Assembly: GCA_031289875.1 (NCBI GenBank)
Contig: JAITOO010000060.1
Location: 1-23,331, forward strand
DNA: 23,331 nt
Direction: 5' to 3'
From: Flavobacteriaceae bacterium
GTDB lineage: Bacteria; Bacteroidota; Bacteroidia; Flavobacteriales; Weeksellaceae
Under the pieces are notes generated by a model. It ran no database searches, was not told the DNA's origin, and saw only the letters and a list, made by a program, of their open reading frames with translations. A program made the position numbers and the translations under genes. How positions within the stretch are numbered: the first letter of the stretch is position 1; every line of letters begins with the position of its first letter. Positions 7,544-15,293 of the stretch are shown piece after piece.

Positions 7544-8283
7544 ATCCACAAAAAGCAATAACCGCAAAAAATTTAACCAAAACTTTCGGCGATTTTGTTG
7601 CCGTAAATAAAATTTCGTTTGAAGTTTCAGAAGGCGAGATTTTCGGTTTTCTCGGCGCAAACGGTGCAGGAAAAACCACCGCAATGCGTATGCTATGCGG
7701 GCTTTTGCATCCTTCTTCGGGCGAAGGACATGTAGCAGGCTTCGATATTTTTCGACAAGCACAGAAAATAAAGGAAAACATCGGTTATATGAGTCAGCGG
7801 TTCTCGCTCTACGACGACCTCACTACCTTTGAAAATATGCGTCTTTTTGGGGGAATCTACGGAATGAGCAACTCTGAAATCAAGTCGCGTGCAGATTACT
7901 GGTTTTCGGAACTCTCCTTGAAGAACGAACGAAATTTGCTTACCAAATCGCTGCCGCTGGGCATCAAACAGAAAGTGGCATTTTCCGTTGCTACCTTTCA
8001 CCACCCCAAAATTGTTTTCCTCGATGAGCCCACAGGCGGCGTTGATCCAATTGCTCGCCGTACTTTTTGGGAACTCATCTACAAAGCTGCCGACGAAGGG
8101 ATGACGGTTTTCGTAACCACCCACTACATGGACGAAGCCGAATACTGTCACCGAATTTCCATAATGGTTGATGGAGAAATTCATGCGCTGGATACTCCAC
8201 AAAATTTGAAAAAAGCATTGTCTGCAGAAAATATTTACGACGTATTCATCAAACTGGCACGCGAAGCGGAAAGAGGGGAATAG
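7540..8283 (+). CDS. ABC transporter ATP-binding protein, YbhF C-half type (degenerate signature)
   Basis: A 247-residue ABC ATPase. Walker A GANGAGKT (39-46), Q-loop Gln86 in GYMSQ, Walker B IVFLDEP (158-164) with Glu163 and switch His195 in TTHYMDEA are all present. The signature is LPLGIKQK (138-145) instead of LSGGxxxK, as in the C-terminal half of E. coli YbhF (LPLGFKQ). With the preceding ATPase this predicts one complete ATP site (Walker residues here, LSGG from the partner) and one degenerate site. It overlaps the upstream ATPase gene by four bases and is followed 43 bases later by the permease gene. The transported substrate is unknown. Confidence 0.93.
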   Translation: MNPQKAITAKNLTKTFGDFVAVNKISFEVSEGEIFGFLGANGAGKTTAMRMLCGLLHPSSGEGHVAGFDIFRQAQKIKENIGYMSQRFSLYDDLTTFENMRLFGGIYGMSNSEIKSRADYWFSELSLKNERNLLTKSLPLGIKQKVAFSVATFHHPKIVFLDEPTGGVDPIARRTFWELIYKAADEGMTVFVTTHYMDEAEYCHRISIMVDGEIHALDTPQNLKKALSAENIYDVFIKLAREAERGE

Positions 8284-8326
8284 CTGATATTCAGGGAAAT
8301 ATAAATAATTAGTTTTTAATTTTAAA

Positions 8327-9430
8327 ATGAGACAATTTTTCGCATTCATAAAAAAAGAAACCCGCCACATTTTGCGGGACAAAAGAACAACGATAATTCT
8401 TTTGATAATCCCTGTTGTTCTGCTGCTGATTTTGGGTTTCGGCATTTCCACCGAAATAAAAAACACGCCTTTCGTGGTTTTCGACCAGTCGCACTCCACG
8501 CTTTCGCATCAATTGACAGACGAAATCTCTGCCAACAAATTCTTTAAAAATGTCGGAAATATTCACTCTCCGCTCGAAATTGAAAGAATTTTTCGCAAAA
8601 ATAAAGCAAAAATTGCCATAGTTATTCCCCACTCCTTTGCCGATGATTGGCGAAAACTTGGCAAGACTGATTTACAGGTAATTATAGACGCTTCTGATCC
8701 TTCCGAAGCTACCAATCTCGCAAATTATCTTCAAATGATGATTTCGCAATTTCAGCAGAATATTGCCAATTCCAACCGTCCCAACTTGTTGATTAACATG
8801 GAAATAAAAATGCAGTACAATCCGCAGATGAAAAGCGCTTATGCCTTCGTGCCGGGGCTGATGGGCGTTATCCTGCTGCTCATCTGCGCCATGATGACTT
8901 CCATCGCTATCGTCAAAGAAAAAGAAATGGGAACGATGGAAGTTCTGCTCGTCTCGCCGCTGAAACCGCTGACCATCGTTCTGGCAAAAGCCGTTCCGTA
9001 TTTTGCTATTTCGATGACGAACGTCGCTTCCATACTCCTGATTGCGCATTTCATCTTGGACGTACCGATAAACGGAAACCTCTTGCTGACGCTTTTGTTG
9101 TGCGTAATCTTTACGCTGTCAGCACTTTCTCTCGGTCTGCTGATTTCTTCCATTACCGAGACTCAACAATCTGCTGTGCTTGCCTCAATTTTGTCGTTGA
9201 TGCTGCCGTCTATCCTCTTGACGGGTATGATTTTCCCGTTGGAAAGTATGCCGAAATTCCTGCAATTTATCGCCAATTTTATTCCGGCTAAATGGTTCAT
9301 ACAAGCCCTGCGGGCTGTGATGATTAAAGGTTTGGGAATTACTGCCATATGGAAAGAATTGACCATTTTGAGCTTGATGACAGTTTTTCTTTTAGGATTG
9401 AGTGTGAGAATGTTTAAACAAAGATTGTGA
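8327..9430 (+). CDS. ABC-2 type permease (YbhS/YbhR-like)
   Basis: A 367-residue integral inner-membrane protein with the ABC-2 layout. A basic N-terminus (KKETRHILRDKRT) is followed by one membrane helix (about 22-40), a large extracytoplasmic domain (about 42-170), and then five hydrophobic segments starting at FVPGLMGVILLLICAMM and ending near ILSLMTVFLLGLSV. KEKEMGTMEVLLVSPLKP between the second and third helices is the coupling motif typical of this family. It should form the export pore driven by the two ATPases. YbhFSR-type systems normally have two permease genes; no second one follows here, and the next 143 bases contain none. Either the protein forms a homodimer or its partner is encoded elsewhere. 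Confidence 0.92.
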   Translation: MRQFFAFIKKETRHILRDKRTTIILLIIPVVLLLILGFGISTEIKNTPFVVFDQSHSTLSHQLTDEISANKFFKNVGNIHSPLEIERIFRKNKAKIAIVIPHSFADDWRKLGKTDLQVIIDASDPSEATNLANYLQMMISQFQQNIANSNRPNLLINMEIKMQYNPQMKSAYAFVPGLMGVILLLICAMMTSIAIVKEKEMGTMEVLLVSPLKPLTIVLAKAVPYFAISMTNVASILLIAHFILDVPINGNLLLTLLLCVIFTLSALSLGLLISSITETQQSAVLASILSLMLPSILLTGMIFPLESMPKFLQFIANFIPAKWFIQALRAVMIKGLGITAIWKELTILSLMTVFLLGLSVRMFKQRL

Positions 9431-9573
9431 TTTTAAATTATGGATTCAGGTCTAATGGACAAAAAGCAGGCTGATATTTTCAACCAATAATGAGGCTCGT
9501 AGATAATTTGGTTGGCTTTTACGGTCTCTGTAATTACGGCGTTGCGGGGCAAATCGGACTTAAGTTTTTACCT

Positions 9574-9999
9574 TTATTTCACTCTTGTCCAATACTGATT
9601 TCGTCCCACTAAAGAAATACCGATGTAGCCACGTACTTTAAGTTTGTCGTCGTTTTCAAAACTGATGGTGCATTTGTACTCTTTTCCTTTGGCGGGGTCT
9701 AATATTTTACCTCCGGACAACTCATTTCCTCCCAATGTCATGTTACGAAGCATTTCCAGTCCGATTAACGGTTTATCTTTGCGGTCGTCCGTACATTTTA
9801 CGCAAGTAGGGTGTTCAGGTTTCATTAAAAGTTCTACGATTTTTCCGTAATATTTGCTTTCTTTCTTATAAATTTCGATAATGGCTTTAGGTTTTCCCGT
9901 TTCGTCGTCGATGTTTTTCCATTTTCCGACAAAAGACTGTGCAGATACAAAAACACTGCAAGCCAACATTAAAGTTGTGATGATAAGCATCTTTCTCAT
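9574..9999 (-). CDS. Secreted DUF2147 family protein
   Basis: A 141-residue exported protein with a signal peptide (residues 1-20, ending VSAQ). The mature part opens with SFVGKWKNIDDETGKPKAIIEIYKK, the hallmark of DUF2147, and contains CVKCTDDRKDKPLIGLEMLRNM (about 64-85) and a closing beta strand NQYWTRVK. The two cysteines in CVKC could be redox-active or bind metal, but nothing in the sequence decides this. The family is periplasmic or surface-exposed and has no settled function. It lies alone, downstream of infB on the same strand and convergent with the export operon. No convincing promoter was found. Confidence 0.88.
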   Translation of the reverse strand: MRKMLIITTLMLACSVFVSAQSFVGKWKNIDDETGKPKAIIEIYKKESKYYGKIVELLMKPEHPTCVKCTDDRKDKPLIGLEMLRNMTLGGNELSGGKILDPAKGKEYKCTISFENDDKLKVRGYIGISLVGRNQYWTRVK

Positions 10000-10128
10000 A
10001 ATTCTATTTTTAGTTCCGGCTAAAATACGCAGAGTTGGGAATAAAAAACGATTTTCAAGTATATTATTTTTATTTTGTTAATCTATATTAATCCCTGACT
10101 CCAAATTATTATATCTGTAAAAGATTCA

Positions 10129-12945
10129 TCAAACTTTTAATTTTTTCTTGACTTCGATTTCTTCAAAAGATTCCAGTAAATCTCCAATTTGTATGTCGTT
10201 GTAATTCTTGACGTTCAGTCCGCATTCGTAGCTTTTGGCAACTTCTTTCACGTCGTCTTTAAAGCGTTTCAAACTTTCCAGTTCTCCCGTGAAGACCACG
10301 ATTCCGTTGCGGATAACTCGAATTTTTGAGTTTCTCGTAATTTTTCCGTCCAATACCATACAGCCCGCAATCGTGCCGACTTTGGAAATCTTGAAAGTTT
10401 CTCTAACTTCTACATTTCCAATGATTTGTTCTTTTATTTCAGGAGAAAGCATGCCTTCCATCGCCTCTTTCACATCGTTGATGACATCGTATATAATAGA
10501 GTAGGTACGGATTTCGATTTCTTCTTTTTCTGCCAAATCGCGCGCACTCTGGTTCGGACGGACGTTGAATCCCAGCAAAACCGCCTCGGAAGCAGCAGCC
10601 AGCAGTACGTCGGATTCCGTGATTTGCCCTACGCCTCGATGAAGGATATTTACTTGAATCTGGTCGTTGGATAATTTCTGCAAAGAGTCGGTCAATGCTT
10701 CCACCGAACCGTCCACATCTCCTTTGATGATGATATTCAGCTCTTTGAAGTCTCCTAATGCAATTCTTCGACCTATTTCATCCAAAGTAATATGTTTCTG
10801 AGTTCTAATAGATTGCTCTCTGTACAATTGTTCTCGTTTGTTGGCTATTTGTTTAGCTTCTCGTTCGTCTTCGAAAATTCGGAACTTGTCGCCCGCTGTC
10901 GGCGCACCGTCCAAGCCGAGAACCGTAACAGGCGTTGAAGGTTTCGCTTCTTTCATATTTTTTCCACGTTCGTCAAGCATGGCTCTGACTTTGCCGTGGT
11001 GCTTTCCTGCAAGGAGATAATCGCCGACATGCAGCGTTCCGTTCTGTACCAAAACCGTTGATACATAACCTCTTCCTTTGTCCAAAGCGGCTTCAATAAC
11101 TACGCCGCTCGCCAATCGGTTAGGATTGGCTTTCAAATCCAAGATTTCAGCTTCGAGCAGGACTTTTTCGAGGAGCAAATCGACATTATTTCCAAATTTT
11201 GCGGAAATTTCCTGCGATTGTATGTTTCCTCCCCAATCTTCGACCAGCAAATTCATCTGGGATAATTCTTCTTTGATTTTATCAGGATTTGCGCCCGGCT
11301 TATCAATTTTATTGATGGCAAAAATCATCGGAACGCCCGCTGCCTGCGCATGGCTGATGGCTTCTTTGGTTTGCGGCATGACGTTGTCGTCTGCGGCAAC
11401 TACGATAATTGCCAAGTCCGTAACTTGCGCTCCGCGTGCACGCATCGCCGTAAAGGCTTCGTGTCCCGGCGTATCCAAAAAGGTAATTCTTTGCCCGTCA
11501 GAAAGTTTTACGTTGTAAGCTCCGATGTGCTGGGTGATTCCTCCCGATTCGCCTGCGATGACGTTGGTATCCCTGATGTAGTCGAGAAGAGAGGTTTTTC
11601 CGTGGTCGACGTGTCCCATAACGGTAACAATCGGTGCGCGGGCAACCAAATTTTCGGGGCTGTCTACTTCGTCGTCGGCAGCGGCTTCTTCTACTTCGGC
11701 ATCGGCAAATTCGATTTTATAGCCAAACTCGTCGGTAACCAAAGCGAGAGTATCCGCATCCAGCCGTTGATTCATGGTAACCATAACGCCCAGCGAGAAA
11801 CATGCAGAGATAACTTCCGTCGGGGAAACGTTCATCAGGGTAGCCAATTCATTGACGGTGATAAATTCTGTAACGCGCAGTGTGTTGTCTTTTTCTTCTC
11901 TTTCGTGAAGCTGGGCTTCGTGTTCTCGTCTTTGGATTCTCTTAACTTTTCTAAATTTGGAACTTTTTGATTTTCCGCCTTTTGAGGTGAGTTTTTCCAG
12001 CGTTTCCTTGATTTGTTTCTGTACGGCTTCGTCGCTCAGTTCGACAGGGCGGACATTAACTTTTCTGCCTTTGCCTTTTTTGAAATTTCCTTTGTCTCCG
12101 CCTTGCGAAACACGCCCTGCTGCTGACGGTGACGGCTTGCGTTTGTCGTCGCCGGTTTTTATGGTTTTTGCTACGGCATTAACATCGACTTTAGAATCTT
12201 TGACAATTCTTTTTCTTTTCTTTCGGTCAGGACGGGGTTTTTTAGGGCGTTCAAACTGAGTCAAGTCTATTTTTTCGCCTACGATTTTCGGACCTTCTAA
12301 TTTTTGATATTGAGTTTCAATTTTTACGGGTTCTTCTAAAATCGGCTGAGATTGTTCTTTTCCTTTTTCTTTTGGAGTTTCTTTTTTTACCTGCGTAATT
12401 TTTTGACTTTCAACGAGTTCTGGTTTTTCTTCTGTCGGTTTTTTCTTTTTCTTCTTTTTTTTCTTCGTTGGGTATGTCGGTTCTTGCGACCTTTCAAGTT
12501 CTTCGGAAGTCATTTTCCCCAAGATTTTAATTCCTTTAATTTTATTATCTTTTGTCTGAACTTCTTCTTTTACAGCAGGTTGAAGTTGTTCTTTTTTTTC
12601 TTCCGCCGGTTTTTTCTCTTCTTCTTTTCCGGTTTTAGGAGTATCCAAGTCAATCTTTCCTAAGGTTTTAGGTTTAGAAATTTCTTTTGCTTTCGCTCTG
12701 ATGACCTCTGCGGGTCTTTCTTCTTTTTTCTTTTCGGGGATTTTGTTGATGACCACATCTAAGGCTGCATCTTTTTCGAGTTTATCTTCTGAAAACTCTT
12801 TGATTAACAAATCGTATGCTTCCTGCTCCAACTTCACGTTAGGATTTTTCTCAACCTGAACATTGTGGGAAGTGAGGTATTCCACCGCTCTGTCAAGGGA
12901 GATGTTAAGGTCTTTTATTATTTTACTTAATCGAATACTCGACAT
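10129..12945 (-). CDS. infB: Translation initiation factor IF-2
   Basis: A 938-residue GTPase that places fMet-tRNA on the 30S subunit and promotes subunit joining. An IF2_N domain (about 1-50) is followed by a long, highly charged linker to about 350, which includes nine consecutive lysines (161-169). A second IF2_N-like segment follows (about 358-405, [19 protein letters not shown]), then the G domain with G1 GHVDHGKT (444-451), G3 DTPGHE and G4 NKID, the beta-barrel domain, and the C-terminal fMet-tRNA-binding part. Length and order are normal for Flavobacteriia. It is the last gene of rimP-nusA-infB, 81 bases after nusA, with a possible promoter of its own in that gap. Confidence 0.98.
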   Translation of the reverse strand: MSSIRLSKIIKDLNISLDRAVEYLTSHNVQVEKNPNVKLEQEAYDLLIKEFSEDKLEKDAALDVVINKIPEKKKEERPAEVIRAKAKEISKPKTLGKIDLDTPKTGKEEEKKPAEEKKEQLQPAVKEEVQTKDNKIKGIKILGKMTSEELERSQEPTYPTKKKKKKKKKPTEEKPELVESQKITQVKKETPKEKGKEQSQPILEEPVKIETQYQKLEGPKIVGEKIDLTQFERPKKPRPDRKKRKRIVKDSKVDVNAVAKTIKTGDDKRKPSPSAAGRVSQGGDKGNFKKGKGRKVNVRPVELSDEAVQKQIKETLEKLTSKGGKSKSSKFRKVKRIQRREHEAQLHEREEKDNTLRVTEFITVNELATLMNVSPTEVISACFSLGVMVTMNQRLDADTLALVTDEFGYKIEFADAEVEEAAADDEVDSPENLVARAPIVTVMGHVDHGKTSLLDYIRDTNVIAGESGGITQHIGAYNVKLSDGQRITFLDTPGHEAFTAMRARGAQVTDLAIIVVAADDNVMPQTKEAISHAQAAGVPMIFAINKIDKPGANPDKIKEELSQMNLLVEDWGGNIQSQEISAKFGNNVDLLLEKVLLEAEILDLKANPNRLASGVVIEAALDKGRGYVSTVLVQNGTLHVGDYLLAGKHHGKVRAMLDERGKNMKEAKPSTPVTVLGLDGAPTAGDKFRIFEDEREAKQIANKREQLYREQSIRTQKHITLDEIGRRIALGDFKELNIIIKGDVDGSVEALTDSLQKLSNDQIQVNILHRGVGQITESDVLLAAASEAVLLGFNVRPNQSARDLAEKEEIEIRTYSIIYDVINDVKEAMEGMLSPEIKEQIIGNVEVRETFKISKVGTIAGCMVLDGKITRNSKIRVIRNGIVVFTGELESLKRFKDDVKEVAKSYECGLNVKNYNDIQIGDLLESFEEIEVKKKLKV

Positions 12946-12976
12946 ATATTGTATAGATTTCTTTCTAAATTATTTG

Positions 12977-12984
12977 CAAATATA
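12977..12984 (-). promoter_or_regulatory. Possible internal promoter for infB (-7 element)
   Basis: On the minus strand this reads TATATTTG, a match to TAnnTTTG, about 32 bases before the infB start and inside the 81-base gap after nusA. No clear TTG lies at the expected upstream distance. It could allow extra infB transcription independent of the operon promoter. Confidence 0.35.
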
Positions 12985-13026
12985 GCGGATTTGTTTTGGA
13001 TTAAGCCCACATTTTTGTTTAAGTTC

Positions 13027-14265
13027 TTAATTTTCAAACTCTTCTTTCAAAATTTGTATGACTTCGACGATGGTTTCTTCTTCCAAATCCGTCAAATCCA
13101 ACAAGTCGTTCACGCTTCTTTCCAGCACGGATTTCGCCGTATCCAGACCCACTTTCTTAAATTCGGCAATAACCCAAGGCTCAATTTCGTCCGAAAATTC
13201 CGTCAGTTCAATATCCTCTTCTTGCGGTTCGTCTCGCCTTACGTCGATTTCGTAGCCCGTCAGCCAGCCAGCCAGTTTGATGTTTTGACCGCCTTTGCCA
13301 ATAGCTTTCGACACTTCTTCGGGTTTCAAATAAACGACAGCGTGATGTTTCGGTTCATCGATTTCGATTCGGGAAATTTTGGCGGGATTCAAAGCGCGTT
13401 GCACATATAACTGCTGATTGTTAGTGAAGTTGATGACATCAATATTTTCATTTTTCAACTCGCGCACCACAGAATGAATCCTTGAACCTTTCATGCCGAC
13501 ACATGCTCCCACCGGGTCGATGCGGTCATCGTAAGATTCTACGGCTACTTTGGCTTTCTCGCCCGGAATGCGAACGGTTTTCTTAATGGTAATCAAGCCG
13601 TCGTAAATTTCGGGAATTTCAAATTCAAATAGTTTTTCTAAAAATTTTGGGGAAGTGCGGGAAACAACAACCTGCGGTTTGTTACCTCCTTTCAATTCTA
13701 CGGCATCGACCACTGCGCGCACAGTTTCGCCCTTTCGGAAAAAATCGGACGGAATTTGGTTTTCTTTCGGAAGCATGAGTTCGTTCTGGTCTTCGTCCAT
13801 TAAAATCACCTGCCTGTGGCGGATATGGTGAACTTCGCCCGTTATGATTTCACCTTCCAAAGATTTGAATTTTTCGTACAGATTGGAATTGTCATATTCG
13901 GCAATTTTAGTATTCAATACTTGCTTGAAAGCCAATATGTTGCGGCGACCTAATTCAGTCAATTCCACTTTTTGGGTGTATTCTTCTCCGATTTCAAAAC
14001 TCGGGTCGATTTTCTGAGCTTCGCTGATTTCTATTTCGAGATCATCGTCTTCGGTCATGCCGTCGGCAACGATTTTTTTGTTCAAATAGATTTCCAAGTC
14101 TCCTTTGTCGGGATTGACGATAACGTCGAAATGGTCATCTGAACCAAATCTCTTTCTCAAAACGGTTTTCATGGATTCTTCCACAATCGCCATGAGGGTG
14201 ATTCTGTCTATATTTTTTTCATCTTTAAAATCAGCAAATGACTCAATTAATTCTACACTATCCAT
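13027..14265 (-). CDS. nusA: Transcription elongation/termination factor NusA
   Basis: A 412-residue RNA polymerase-binding factor that affects pausing, termination and antitermination. The N-terminal domain (about 1-125) binds polymerase and contains VEESMKTVLRKRFG. An S1 RNA-binding domain follows (about 135-200), then two KH domains, with RIPGEKAKVAVES and GMKGSRIHSVVREL in the first and GKGGQNIKLAGWLTG in the second. A short helical C-terminal segment (LDTAKSVLERSVNDLLDL) resembles a helix-hairpin-helix. The long acidic repeats of enterobacterial NusA are absent, as is usual in this phylum. It lies 11 bases after rimP and 81 before infB. Confidence 0.98.
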   Translation of the reverse strand: MDSVELIESFADFKDEKNIDRITLMAIVEESMKTVLRKRFGSDDHFDVIVNPDKGDLEIYLNKKIVADGMTEDDDLEIEISEAQKIDPSFEIGEEYTQKVELTELGRRNILAFKQVLNTKIAEYDNSNLYEKFKSLEGEIITGEVHHIRHRQVILMDEDQNELMLPKENQIPSDFFRKGETVRAVVDAVELKGGNKPQVVVSRTSPKFLEKLFEFEIPEIYDGLITIKKTVRIPGEKAKVAVESYDDRIDPVGACVGMKGSRIHSVVRELKNENIDVINFTNNQQLYVQRALNPAKISRIEIDEPKHHAVVYLKPEEVSKAIGKGGQNIKLAGWLTGYEIDVRRDEPQEEDIELTEFSDEIEPWVIAEFKKVGLDTAKSVLERSVNDLLDLTDLEEETIVEVIQILKEEFEN

Positions 14266-14276
14266 TATTGATTTTT

Positions 14277-14741
14277 TTAAAATTTGATGATAATAATTGC
14301 TTTTTTAATATCGTTGTATAATATTTTTTCTTTTAATTCTACGGTTTCCTTTCCCTTACCTACGGCTTTGGGTCTGCGTTCCGTCCATTCCAGAGAAATG
14401 CTTTCATCGTCTGCCTCCGTCAGCGTTCCGCTGATTTTTTTTTCTGCCAAAGTTACTTCCAACTCCTCCCCAATATTTTTTCGATATTGTCTTGGTATTT
14501 GCAGCGGACTGCTCAAACCTGCCGAAAGCACGGACAGTTCAAAGTCTTCTTCGTCCCTGTCGAGATGATTTTCCACTGCGCGGCTGCAATCAAGACAATC
14601 TTGAATGGAAACATGCTCATCGCCGTCAATGACGATTTCTATTTTGTTGTCGGGAGAAATTTTGCAGGAAATCAGAAACAAATCAGGTCTCGCATCAAAA
14701 AAATCTCTCAGTAATAATTTAATTTTTTCTTCCGCTATCAT
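14277..14741 (-). CDS. rimP: Ribosome maturation factor RimP
   Basis: A 154-residue factor for late assembly of the 30S subunit. Recognised by IEIVIDGDEHVSIQDCLDCSRAVENHLD (about 30-57), followed by DFELSVLSAGLSSPL (62-76), where most families have a VSSPGLDRPL-like motif, and by a C-terminal SH3-like domain (LEVTLAEKKISGTLTEADDESISLEW). It is the first gene of the rimP-nusA-infB operon. Its leader contains a terminator-like hairpin (14800-14825) between the likely promoter and the start codon, which could make expression of the whole operon conditional. Confidence 0.95.
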   Translation of the reverse strand: MIAEEKIKLLLRDFFDARPDLFLISCKISPDNKIEIVIDGDEHVSIQDCLDCSRAVENHLDRDEEDFELSVLSAGLSSPLQIPRQYRKNIGEELEVTLAEKKISGTLTEADDESISLEWTERRPKAVGKGKETVELKEKILYNDIKKAIIIIKF

Positions 14742-14795
14742 GTCTTCTCATTGATTTTGATCACTTAGAAATACCTGTCTGTCAATATTTTACGC

Positions 14796-14825
14796 AAAAA
14801 AAGCCTTATTTTGTAAATAGGCTTT
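14796..14825 (-). terminator. Terminator-like hairpin in the rimP leader
   Basis: On the minus strand, arms AAAGCCT (14825-14819) and AGGCTTT (14806-14800) enclose a 12-base loop, and the downstream arm runs into a string of T's to 14796. This is the shape of an intrinsic terminator. It lies about 55 bases before the rimP start and about 28 bases after the -7 element at 14853-14860. It could be an attenuator for the operon or end a short RNA. On the plus strand the U-tract is poor. Confidence 0.6.
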
Positions 14826-14852
14826 GTCAAATTTTAAGTCCCAAAAACAATG

Positions 14853-14860
14853 CAAAGATA
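14853..14860 (-). promoter_or_regulatory. Likely rimP-nusA-infB promoter (-7 element)
   Basis: The minus strand reads TATCTTTG, a full match to TAnnTTTG, about 110 bases before the rimP start. The nearest upstream TTG is 30 bases away, longer than the consensus. A transcript would start near 14846 and quickly enter the hairpin at 14825-14800. Confidence 0.5.
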
Positions 14861-14995
14861 AGGGATTTATTTTTAAAATAAAAATTTGTTCAAATTATAC
14901 ACATAGCGCAGATTCAACAACTAAAAGCAATCAGGATTAAAAAAAGTAAATTTCTGTTTTCGTGCATCGAAAAACCTGCACGTCGGGCAACGGCT

Positions 14996-15175
14996 ATGTT
15001 TACGCCACTGACACATGTGTACTTGTCAAAATTCCTCAGGAAAAGTTATTGCCGTTATCCACAATCTATCAGCATCAGATCCTTTTTTGATACTTTCTTA
15101 AATTCGTATTTACTAATTGAAATTAGGCTTGAACACAAGCACAGCAACAACAATGATAACCCTGAAAAAAACTGA
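14996..15175 (+). other. Doubtful 59-codon reading frame in the intergenic region
   Basis: ATG at 14996 opens a 59-residue frame ending in TGA at 15173-15175. The product would be basic, with a hydrophobic middle and an Asn/His-rich tail (HKHSNNNDN). No family is recognised and no ribosome-binding or promoter signal precedes it. It contains the 19-base dispersed repeat and the inverted repeats, which makes a chance frame in non-coding DNA more likely than a gene. Confidence 0.15.
15107..15125 (+). repeat. 19-base dispersed repeat, copy 1
   Basis: TATTTACTAATTGAAATTA occurs here and again, on the same strand, at 22497-22515. The 12 bases before it are also similar (8 of 12). Both copies are in intergenic DNA. 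This copy can fold a small stem CTAATT/AATTAG around GA. Confidence 0.8.
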
Positions 15176-15246
15176 TGTTTTTTATTATAGCGATTGTGTT
15201 AGCTAAAAAAAGTAGTTAAATTTACAAAAAAAATTTGATTTTTTGC

Positions 15247-15254
15247 TAAATTTG
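15247..15254 (+). promoter_or_regulatory. Promoter -7 element of the OmpA-like gene
   Basis: TAAATTTG is a full match to TAnnTTTG, placing the likely start of transcription about 33-35 bases before the ATG at 15294. No TTG is found at the usual distance; TTTAC near 15221 is the best substitute. Confidence 0.5.
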
Positions 15255-15293
15255 CCGTTCCTTTATAAAAAATTAAAAATAATTTTAAAGTTT

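Larger units (their letters stand above)
14742..15293. other. 552-base divergent intergenic region rich in inverted repeats
   Basis: This stretch separates rimP (minus) from the OmpA-like gene (plus). The left part holds the rimP promoter and leader hairpin, and the right end holds the OmpA-like promoter. The middle has several inverted repeats: CGTGCA/TGCACG (14961-14966, 14977-14982), TGACA/TGTCA (15009-15013, 15024-15028), the palindrome ACACATGTGT (15011-15020) and TTCCTcAGGAA (15032-15042). Further right is one copy of a 19-base dispersed repeat (15107-15125). TAAAAAAAGTA occurs near both ends of the structured part (about 14939 and 15204). No known RNA family was recognised; the region could be a mobile-element relic, an untranslated structured RNA or regulatory DNA. 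Confidence 0.6.

Noticed and set aside
7693..8499. A long open frame on the minus strand opposite the second ATPase
   Set aside because: It lies wholly antisense to clear ABC ATPase and permease coding sequence, has no recognisable domain, and reflects the codon bias of the real genes.
9431..9573. Possible remnant of a second permease or another gene after the ABC-2 permease
   Set aside because: Short frames on both strands were read (for example a 40-codon frame from 9490), but none resembles a membrane protein or a known family.
11350..11970. Plus-strand frame of about 200 codons inside infB
   Set aside because: Antisense to the G domain and linker of IF-2 with no family resemblance.
12439..12471. 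Poly-lysine run in IF-2 as a sign of frameshift or assembly error
   Set aside because: The codons alternate AAA and AAG, the frame is intact on both sides, and charged low-complexity linkers are normal in IF-2.
14742..15293. Integron-type attC site or CRISPR repeat in the structured intergenic region
   Set aside because: The inverted repeats lack the paired seven-base core sites of attC, and there is no regular repeat-spacer pattern.
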